From NCBI RefSeq assembly GCF_001750285.1, contig NZ_MAMP01000006.1, forward strand, positions 1 through 61,651: a stretch of 61,651 bases of DNA, in the 5' to 3' direction. Each line of letters opens with the position of its first letter. The first letter of the stretch is position 1. This DNA is from Domibacillus iocasae. GTDB lineage: Bacteria > Bacillota > Bacilli > Bacillales > Domibacillaceae. Position numbers and translations under genes: made by a program. The notes beneath the pieces were generated by a model. The model did no database searches. It was not told the origin of the DNA and was given only the letters and a program-made list of their open reading frames with translations. Shown here piece by piece: positions 56,101 to 61,651 of this stretch.

Positions 56101-58027
56101 CAAAGGAACAGCATTGACACAAAAAGTGTACAATTTGACAGAAGATACTCATTCTTTCGAAGTAACAGCTTACAACACACGCTTTGGTGAATCGGTTCCT
56201 TCCGAGAAGGTTACGGAAAGAATTGTGTATCCTGTAATGCAGTCGCCAGCTGCGACACTGACGTTGACAAGTGAGACAAGTGCGCGCATCGTATGGGACT
56301 TTGTTACGTATGCGAATGGCTATAATATTTATGAGCTTATTAACGGGAAGCCAGTGCTTGTAGCAGAAAAAGTGAATAACCTATCTTACACAGTTTCGAA
56401 TTTGTCTTATGCGAATCACGAATATTATGTAACGTCTTACAGTAACTCGTTTGGTGAATCTGAACCGTCCAACGCGGTATTGGCGAAGCTAATCGTTGAT
56501 ACGGAAGCGCCAGTTACAAAAGCGGAAGCACCGGCTGGCTGGACGAATCAAAAAGCTGAGATTACATTATCAGCAACAGATAATGAAACAGGTGTGGCTG
56601 GCACCTACTATGCAGTAAACGGCAGTGAGTATACAGCCGGTACGTCTTTGGCGGTTGAAGAAGAAGGTGTGCATAACATTTCTTTCTACTCCGTCGATAA
56701 AGTTGGCAATAAAGAAGCCGTCCAGACAATTGCAGTGAAAATAGATAAAACTGCACCGGTAACAAAAACAGAAGAGCCTAATACTTGGAGCAAAGAGAAT
56801 GTGACTGTGAAATTGACAGCGTCCGATGAAGCAAGCGGTGTGGAGCAGACATTCTATTCGGTCAACGGCTCTGAATATGCAGAAGGTACGTCTCTCACTA
56901 TAGAAAAAGAAGGCATTAGTACAGTTTCTTATTATTCTGTCGATAAGGCAGGCAATAAAGAAAATGTACAAGCAGTTGAAGTGAAAGTGGACAAAACTGC
57001 GCCAGTTACAAAAGCGGATGCTCCGGATACGTGGAGCAAAGAAGATGTAACAGTGAAACTCGTAGCGTCTGATGAGGCGAGTGGTGTAGAGCAGACCTTC
57101 TATTCGATTAATGGCTCTGACTACACAGAAGGTACAACTTTTACAGTAGAAAAAGAAGGCATTAATAAAGTGTCATTCTACTCTGTGGATAAAGCAGGCA
57201 ACAAAGAGGCTGTGCAAACAGTGGAAGTGAAAGTGGATAAAACAGCACCGGTTACGGAGTCTGATGCTTCAGACAACTGGCTGAAGGAAGATACAGTGGT
57301 TCAGTTGACAGCAACAGACAAAGCGAGCGGCACGGCGAAAACATACTACTCTATCGATGGATCTGAGTATGCACAAGGAACAAGTTTTACTATAAGTAAG
57401 GAAGGCGTCACAAATGTTTCTTTCTACACAGTCGATCAAGCTGGAAATGCTGAAGAAGCAAAAACAATCGAAGTAAAAGTTGATAAAACGACACCAGTAA
57501 TTTCCTGGAATTTATCGGAGGAATATGCACTCGGAACGTCGCTGAATTTAACATATAAAGCAGAGGATGTTAAATCGGGCATTGCTGCTGAATCATTAAT
57601 GTTAAATGGCCAAGCCTACAAGAACGGCGATGCCGTGACATTGAGCCAGCCGGGAACATACGAAGTTGTTGTTACGGTTACAGATAAAGCGGGCTGGACG
57701 ACAACAATCAAAAAGACACTTGTTGTTTATATCCCAGCATCTATTGATGTTAACCCGGGCATCATTAAGCAAAATTCCGGTGTTATTACGGTGCAGGTTA
57801 CTGTGCCAAAAGGATTCAACCCAGCACAATTTGACCTCGGCAGTGCCAAGCTCAGCGGTGTTTCTGCTAATACAGGAACGAATGGACTCGAGCAGCAAGC
57901 GAAGAAAGGACAATTCAAGTTTAACCGAGAAGATTTCACTTGGAACCCTGGAACTGTCAAAGCCGAATTCCGTGGCATGCTGAACGGCTATCTTGTGGTT
58001 GGAAGCAAGAATGTTGAGGTTAAGTAA
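53195..58027 (+). CDS. giant secreted repeat protein (12 FN3-like + Ig-like repeats), c-di-GMP-controlled
   Basis: 1610 residues. Signal peptide 1-31 (Lys/Arg start, ILAVLLLLLQLVSPAVNALA). Twelve fibronectin-III-like repeats of about 85-90 residues follow (about 35-1090), each with NGND(I/V) then W, YATxYKVYQ, NMPxGDYxYE and RFGES-EGS. Four Ig/OmpL47-like repeats of about 80 residues follow (from about 1100; APVTK, then D-ASGV, YSVNGSEY, VDKAGNKE and VEVKVDKTAP). The end is another Ig-like unit and a 90-residue C-terminal domain (SIDVNPGIIKQNSGVITVQV). No LPXTG, SLH or membrane anchor is seen. Good AAAGGTGAG SD. Likely an adhesin or biofilm matrix protein, by repeat type and riboswitch; unproven. 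Strong terminator follows. Confidence 0.9.
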   Translation: MSKQVGRKLSILAVLLLLLQLVSPAVNALAETNSSMLPPSNLAAQMVTPDDVKLTWSTVHGATGYNVYEIKEGQLVLLGKTTAASYSLNNMAEGSYRYVVSTLSADGESGPSAPLTVEVVYPEMAAPTAVTQTVKNGNDIVLSWGASAYTEKYNVYQISEDGRKTLVTSTTARTYTVTNAPEGKYTYAVSASNSLYGESVLSDSVQAEIIHPVMTAPANFTYTVANGNDVTFKWDAVPYATNYKLYQIVDGQAVLKSTSAAATVKLTNVPAGDFVYEIRSNSDRFGESAEGSRASLTVEGVALEAPGNAAHVIKNGNDIVLSWSSAVNATSYKVYQIVDGQKVLKSTVAGTSATYTNMPAGDYVYEIHSYSDRFGESLEGGTVSFTLEAIAMTAPGQFSSSVKNGNDIALTWESVPYATSYKVYQVSATGQKTLKSNVTGTAVTYANQPEGDYKYEVYSYSTRFGESVEGSSLSLSLVHPEMAAPANLKETIKSNTSFTLAWDTVDYATSYKVYQISGDQKVLKSNTASTSATYSNMPAGEYTYVVYASSSRFGDSAEGSTVAFTLNGETMTAPTNVTHTILNGNDIRLSWTGTNYATGYKIYQIINGEKVLKNTITGTAIAYSNMPAGDYQYVVHSYSTTHGESTEGAAISISLVHPIMKSPENVTHKFLNGNDLAFYWNASTYATSYKLYEVIDGEKVLKATVSSLSASIPKVTFGNHVYEIHSVSSRFGESAEGTRVSVDMNEIIMPAPENVTSSTVNGNDVILRWNATTYATAYKVYQVKNGERELVRTVTGTAASFVNAAEGDYTYEIHSYSDRFGESPEGSEISLTIVFPVMQAPANATSSIANGNDIVLRWNASTYATAYNVYQVKNGQKEFVKTVAGTVLSLPNMTEGDYTYEVHSYSSRFDESPEGSTIKLTLTWPVVQPPSLSGTVFNANNITLTWKTVPWANEYRVYQITNSERKLIYKGTALTQKVYNLTEDTHSFEVTAYNTRFGESVPSEKVTERIVYPVMQSPAATLTLTSETSARIVWDFVTYANGYNIYELINGKPVLVAEKVNNLSYTVSNLSYANHEYYVTSYSNSFGESEPSNAVLAKLIVDTEAPVTKAEAPAGWTNQKAEITLSATDNETGVAGTYYAVNGSEYTAGTSLAVEEEGVHNISFYSVDKVGNKEAVQTIAVKIDKTAPVTKTEEPNTWSKENVTVKLTASDEASGVEQTFYSVNGSEYAEGTSLTIEKEGISTVSYYSVDKAGNKENVQAVEVKVDKTAPVTKADAPDTWSKEDVTVKLVASDEASGVEQTFYSINGSDYTEGTTFTVEKEGINKVSFYSVDKAGNKEAVQTVEVKVDKTAPVTESDASDNWLKEDTVVQLTATDKASGTAKTYYSIDGSEYAQGTSFTISKEGVTNVSFYTVDQAGNAEEAKTIEVKVDKTTPVISWNLSEEYALGTSLNLTYKAEDVKSGIAAESLMLNGQAYKNGDAVTLSQPGTYEVVVTVTDKAGWTTTIKKTLVVYIPASIDVNPGIIKQNSGVITVQVTVPKGFNPAQFDLGSAKLSGVSANTGTNGLEQQAKKGQFKFNREDFTWNPGTVKAEFRGMLNGYLVVGSKNVEVK

Positions 58028-58058
58028 ATCAATTGTGCAGTTAAAATAAGTTTTTTTT

Positions 58059-58086
58059 AGATCCTGGCTCAGCCAGGATCTTTTTT
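58059..58086 (+). terminator. terminator of the surface protein gene
   Basis: GATCCTGGC-TCA-GCCAGGATC stem with six T after. Confidence 0.93.
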
Positions 58087-58258
58087 AGTTGGCAGATATT
58101 TATAATATAAAGTATTTGTGAATTAGTGAGCAAACTATATTCAAAAGCTAAAAAGTCGAGTATGATAAGAGTATAAATTAAATGTAAATTATTTCAAAAA
58201 TAAGACTCAGCAATTGATTGAAGTGAATTGGTTCACAAAAATCAAAGGAGCAGTTCAA

Positions 58259-58764
58259 ATGAACGGCAAGGTAATGGCGGCGTTATAGACTGTGCTTCGG
58301 GTGTGGCTAGGGGTTCAGTGGATTCAGGAGGGCTGGCACAAAGTGGTGGACGAGTTTGATGCATCCGGATTTTTATACGGAGCAATTGAAAAAGCAACTG
58401 GCAAGATGCCCACAGTCAGTGCCGGTTATACAGGTTTTTTGGAAAATGTGCCCTGCCGAGTGTGAAGATCATTAATATTTTGATTCCCTGGGGTGAGCTG
58501 CTTGTCGGCATTGCGCTCATTGCCGGGGTCCTTACAGTACCGGCGTTGATTGCTGGGGCGTTTATGAATTTGAACTTCTTATGGGCCGGCACAGTCAGCA
58601 CAAATCGGACATTGCTTTTGGCCGCAGTTGTTCTCCTATTTGCCGCAAAAGGCGCGATGTACTACGGCGCCGACCGGTTCTTGATGCCGGTAATGGCGAA
58701 AAAGAGTAAAGAGTGGAAACAAAATTATCCGCGCAAGGCATATGCCGAAAAGTGCATAACCTAA
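58259..58764 (+). pseudogene. DoxX-family membrane protein, broken
   Basis: AAAGGAG and ATG at 58259 start a DoxX-like frame (VLRVWLGVQWIQEGWHKVVD, SAGYTGFLENV), but codon 10 is TAG (58286-58288) and a one-base deletion near 58450 moves the frame. The rest (IINILIPWGELLVGIALIAG, then LLLAAVVLLFAAKGAMYYGA) runs to 58764. With those two repaired it would be a normal four-helix DoxX protein. A shortened product from the internal GTG at 58462 is possible but unlikely to work. Its 3' third has a diverged copy at 51551-51711. Confidence 0.85.
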
Positions 58765-58799
58765 AAAAAACATCCTTGAGACCAAGGGTGCTTTTTTTA
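58763..58799 (+). terminator. terminator after the DoxX pseudogene
   Basis: ACATCCTTG-AGAC-CAAGGGTG with A-run before and T-run after. Confidence 0.8.
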
Positions 58800-58975
58800 G
58801 ATGTTTTCAAATTATTATTGTCAGATAATCTAACAACAAATAATTGGAAATTAGAGAATAAAGATAAAATATAATTTATCTTTAGTTAAATCGTACAATG
58901 ACTCTTCATCATTTTCAGATTATACTGTAAATAGGTTCATTGATGTTATGAAATATAACATAAAGAGGTGGAGAA

Positions 58976-59698
58976 ATGGAATTGATTATTCAGGATGTAA
59001 AGAAAAGTTTTCAGCAGCAACAAGTGCTGAATGGCATTAATCTACATATACAAACGCATGAGTTCATTTGTGTGCTTGGCCATAGCGGCTGTGGAAAATC
59101 AACTTTATTGAATTTGCTTGCCGGATTTACCCGTCCGGATTCCGGTAGTGTTGTAGTGGATGGGGAGCATGTGAAAAGTCCTTCAAAAGATCGAGGGGTT
59201 GTTTTTCAGGAGCATGCGTTATTCCCATGGTACACGGTACTTGAGAATGTTTTGTTTGGTCCGGACGTTCAGGGGATCGACAAAAAGGAAGCAGAGCAAA
59301 AAGCGAGAAAGTACTTAAACATGACAGGGCTTGGTGAATACGCGGACCATTATCCTTCTCAGCTTTCCGGCGGAATGAAGCAGCGGGTCGGCATTGCACG
59401 GGCACTTGCTGCGGAACCGAAAATCTTATTAATGGATGAGCCGTTTGGTGCGCTTGATGTATTTACAAAAGAGAATATGCGCAATGAGCTGATCGATATC
59501 TGGTCCAACCTGAAAACAACGATTATTTTCATTACACATGATATATCGGAAGCGATTTATTTAGCTGACCGGATTATTGTGATGAAAGAAGGGTATGTCG
59601 CGAGTGATATGAAGGTGAATATTCCGCGTCCGCGTCAATATACGGATGATGGCTTTGCGGAAATGGCTGTAGAAATTGAACGCACACTTGTGCAGTAA
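58976..59698 (+). CDS. ABC transporter ATPase (nitrate/sulfonate/taurine class)
   Basis: 240 residues, NrtD/SsuB/TauB type: Walker A GHSGCGKST, Q-loop VFQEHALFPW, signature LSGGMKQRVGIARAL, Walker B ILLMDEPFGALD, switch His in IFITHDISEA. SD GAGGTGGAG before the ATG. First gene of an importer operon with permease and lipoprotein. A small inverted repeat GTTAT-GAAAT-ATAAC (58945-58959) lies just upstream and may be an operator. The substrate is not set by the ATPase. Confidence 0.93.
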   Translation: MELIIQDVKKSFQQQQVLNGINLHIQTHEFICVLGHSGCGKSTLLNLLAGFTRPDSGSVVVDGEHVKSPSKDRGVVFQEHALFPWYTVLENVLFGPDVQGIDKKEAEQKARKYLNMTGLGEYADHYPSQLSGGMKQRVGIARALAAEPKILLMDEPFGALDVFTKENMRNELIDIWSNLKTTIIFITHDISEAIYLADRIIVMKEGYVASDMKVNIPRPRQYTDDGFAEMAVEIERTLVQ

Positions 59699-59712
59699 AG
59701 GAGACAGAAAGC

Positions 59713-60570
59713 ATGGAACAAATTAAAAATATGGACAAGCTGAAGGTTCCTGTGACGACTGTTCCTTTACAAATGAACACAGAAAAAAAGGAGCATTTGG
59801 CGAAACGGATGATTCCGATTTTGACGTTTTTCCTTGCCTGGGAGCTTATTGCAAGAATGAACATGGCGTTAGAACTCGCTAATCCAATGTTTTTTCCACC
59901 GCCAAGCCATATTGCGGTTCGGGCTGTGGAAATGATACAGGAAGGGATTGTGTTTGCGAGTCTTCTGTCAAGTACGCTGCGGATTTTTGCCGGATTTATT
60001 ATCGGTGCGGCGCTGGGGATCGGGCTTGCACTTTGGATTGGCAAGTCGAAGAAAATGGAAGAGTGGGCTACACCTATTTTAAATATGATAGGACCTATTC
60101 CTTCGCTGGCACTTCTGCCGTTGTTTATTATCTGGTTTGGTATTGGGGAGGTACCGAAAGTGATTTTGATTGCCTGGACAGTGTTTTTCCCGGTGCTGAC
60201 AAATACAGTGGAAGGCATTAAATCGGTTAATTCTAATTATATCCGCTCTGCACTCAGTCTTGGGGCAAGTGAAAGACAAATTTACCGGAAAGTCATTTTG
60301 CCGTCTGTGCTGCCAAATATATTATCGGGCGCTCAGATTAGTCTTGGGCTTGCATTTTCAGCGCTCATTGTCTCCGAGATGATGGGAGCGACATCCGGTC
60401 TAGGCTACATTATTGTTGATGCCCGTAATTTCTTTAAATTATCCGATATGTATGTTGCGATTATTTTAATCGGGATTGAATATAGCTTCTTTTCATTCAT
60501 ATTAAAACAAATCGATCGCCGGATGCTTTCCTGGAGACAGGGTGGCTTTTCCCAGGCTGTTGAAAAATAA
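59713..60570 (+). CDS. ABC transporter permease (SsuC/TauC class)
   Basis: 285 residues, about six membrane helices. The binding-protein-dependent transport signature is present (SALSLGASERQIYRKVILPS, the EAA loop that touches the ATPase), together with IGPIPSLALLPLFIIWFGIG typical of this subclass. GGAGAC SD, 14 bases after the ATPase gene. The N-terminal 35 residues are hydrophilic. Confidence 0.93.
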   Translation: MEQIKNMDKLKVPVTTVPLQMNTEKKEHLAKRMIPILTFFLAWELIARMNMALELANPMFFPPPSHIAVRAVEMIQEGIVFASLLSSTLRIFAGFIIGAALGIGLALWIGKSKKMEEWATPILNMIGPIPSLALLPLFIIWFGIGEVPKVILIAWTVFFPVLTNTVEGIKSVNSNYIRSALSLGASERQIYRKVILPSVLPNILSGAQISLGLAFSALIVSEMMGATSGLGYIIVDARNFFKLSDMYVAIILIGIEYSFFSFILKQIDRRMLSWRQGGFSQAVEK

Positions 60571-60602
60571 AAATAAACTAGAGAATGGCGGAGGAAGAGA
60601 GA

Positions 60603-61651
60603 ATGAAAAAATGGTTTCTATTGCTTGTTTCATCAATTTTAATCTTGGCTTTGGCAGCATGCGGAAATAAAACAGAAGATGCGGCCGCGACAGACACAGC
60701 ATCAGGATCTGATCCGGAATTAACTGATTTTACACTTGTTGGTGTGCGTGATGCACAAATTTCATCCCAGCAAATTATTGCAGACAAAATGGGCTATTTT
60801 AAAGAAGAAGGGCTGAATGTAACGAATAACCTGGTGGAAAGCGGGCCGGACATCGGACCGATGGTTGCAGGGGGAAGCGCACCGATCAGCTTGCAGACAA
60901 ACTTCATGGATATTATTTTATCATCAACAGGCGTTGGCGTGAAAATTGTAGCGCCGCTTGCACAAATTGCAGGAACGCAGGCGGTTGTGGCGGGACCAGA
61001 TTCCGGCATTGAATCACCGAAGGATTTAGAAGGAAAAACAATCGGCATTCCGACAGGTGCAGACGTTGTGATTGCGATCAATAACATGGCAAAAGAATAT
61101 GACGTTGATATGGATAAAGTGAAAGTAGCAAATCTGGCACCGAGTGATGCACTGACTGCTCTTCAAAGCGGTGACATTGATGCAATGGCCGCATGGGAAC
61201 CGTTTAATACAAAAGGTATTGCGGCAGGAGGCAAATTTTTGTTCAGCGGCACATCGAATGCACTTGAGGGAGAAGCGAAACCAGTTGACTGGATGAGTGT
61301 TCATACGACTCTTCAAGTAACCGATGATTTTCTAGAAGAAAATCCGAATACAGTAAAAGCGGTCATTCGCGCATTAAATAAAGCAACCACATATATTAAT
61401 GAGAACCGTGAAGAAGCGGTTGCGGTTTTAGCACCGGAGCTTCATTTGTCAGAAGAAGAGCTGACAGAAATTATGAACCGGAATGTGTATAACATGACAG
61501 CGGATGAATCGTTTATCGATGGAAGCAATGGAACAGCCGTTACCGATTACTTAATGAGTGTCGGAAACATTAAGTCCGTACCGGAACAGTCAGACTATAT
61601 TGATTTGTCTTTACTGGAAGAAGTGGATCCGACGCTTGTCACAGCAAAATA
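60603..61651 (+). CDS. ABC transporter substrate-binding lipoprotein (3' edge at window end)
   Basis: At least 349 residues; the window ends after the bases TA of the next codon, so it may be complete apart from the last base of a stop. Signal and lipobox LALAACGN; then an NMT1/THI5- or SsuA-like binding domain (ADKMGYFKEEGLNVTNNLVE, later DLEGKTIGIPTGAD, ALQSGDIDAMAAWEPFNTKG). The AAWEPF motif is usual in nitrate, sulfonate and thiamine-precursor binders. SD GGAGGAAGAGAG before the ATG. The ligand is open. Confidence 0.9.
   Translation, partial: MKKWFLLLVSSILILALAACGNKTEDAAATDTASGSDPELTDFTLVGVRDAQISSQQIIADKMGYFKEEGLNVTNNLVESGPDIGPMVAGGSAPISLQTNFMDIILSSTGVGVKIVAPLAQIAGTQAVVAGPDSGIESPKDLEGKTIGIPTGADVVIAINNMAKEYDVDMDKVKVANLAPSDALTALQSGDIDAMAAWEPFNTKGIAAGGKFLFSGTSNALEGEAKPVDWMSVHTTLQVTDDFLEENPNTVKAVIRALNKATTYINENREEAVAVLAPELHLSEEELTEIMNRNVYNMTADESFIDGSNGTAVTDYLMSVGNIKSVPEQSDYIDLSLLEEVDPTLVTAK

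Noticed and set aside
56562-56971. Cys/Phe-rich minus-strand frames inside the giant gene
   Set aside because: Shadows created by the repeats on the other strand; no start signals.

Overview
The window comes from the chromosome of a motile, low-to-moderate GC Bacillota, almost certainly a Bacillaceae. The backbone follows the Bacillus subtilis order tagO / LCP / yvyE / degS-degU / degV / comFA-comFC / yvyF / flgM / flgN-flgK-flgL / yviE / fliW / csrA / hag. Shine-Dalgarno sites are strong, GTG and TTG starts are common, and SigA, SigD and Sig54 promoter forms and intrinsic terminators are easy to see. An accessory SecA2 with its S-layer assembly partner suggests an S-layer-bearing relative of the B. 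cereus or Domibacillus type; the species cannot be fixed from this window.

Layout. (1) 1-7447, cell envelope: the end of a LysM-NlpC/P60 wall hydrolase, secA2-slaP on the minus strand, tagO, an LCP ligase and yvyE. (2) 7772-11217: degS-degU, a small Pro/Tyr-rich protein, an NTF2-like lipoprotein and luxS. (3) 11444-16717: the acetoin dehydrogenase regulon, with acoR and a Sig54-type promoter plus cre box in front of acoABC. (4) 17120-21509: an EamA transporter, degV, comFA-comFC and yvyF. (5) 21562-30457: a SigD-driven late flagellar operon (flgM, a FliK-like protein, an FlhB-C-like protein, a FliS-like chaperone, a flagellin, YaaR, flgN, flgK, flgL, yviE, fliW, csrA). The five genes from FliK-like to YaaR are extra compared with B. 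subtilis. (6) 30861-50735: a flagellin glycosylation island built around hag. It has two Maf/DUF115 proteins, a Maf-N/CgeB-like glycosyltransferase, a complete pseudaminic acid pathway (pseB, C, F, G, H, I), a 735-residue glycosyltransferase, and a second sugar pathway (PhyH oxygenase, methyltransferase, NeuD-like acyltransferase, WbqC, RmlB, a WecE-type transaminase, RmlA). (7) 50750-53000: genomic debris, with a frameshifted gene, a DoxX gene fragment, an IS21 transposase remnant and about 700 bp of decayed DNA. (8) 53000-58027: a cyclic-di-GMP-I riboswitch with a terminator in front of a 1610-residue repetitive secreted surface protein. (9) 58259-61651: a broken DoxX gene and an ABC importer of the nitrate/sulfonate/thiamine-precursor class whose binding protein reaches the window edge.

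How it fits together. Regions 5-8 read as one lifestyle module. FlgM/SigD, FliW/CsrA and a CsrA-type hairpin in the hag leader control filament production. The sugar island most likely decorates flagellin with pseudaminic acid and a modified 4-amino-4,6-dideoxyhexose. Next to it, a c-di-GMP-sensing RNA controls a large adhesin-like protein, which fits a motile-to-sessile switch. The points most worth following are the riboswitch and its giant protein, the flagellar cassette with its own FliK-like/FlhB-like/FliS-like/flagellin set, the three proteins sharing a Maf-type N-terminus, the helically phased GCCGGAAAA repeats at two loci, and a candidate small RNA near the left edge.
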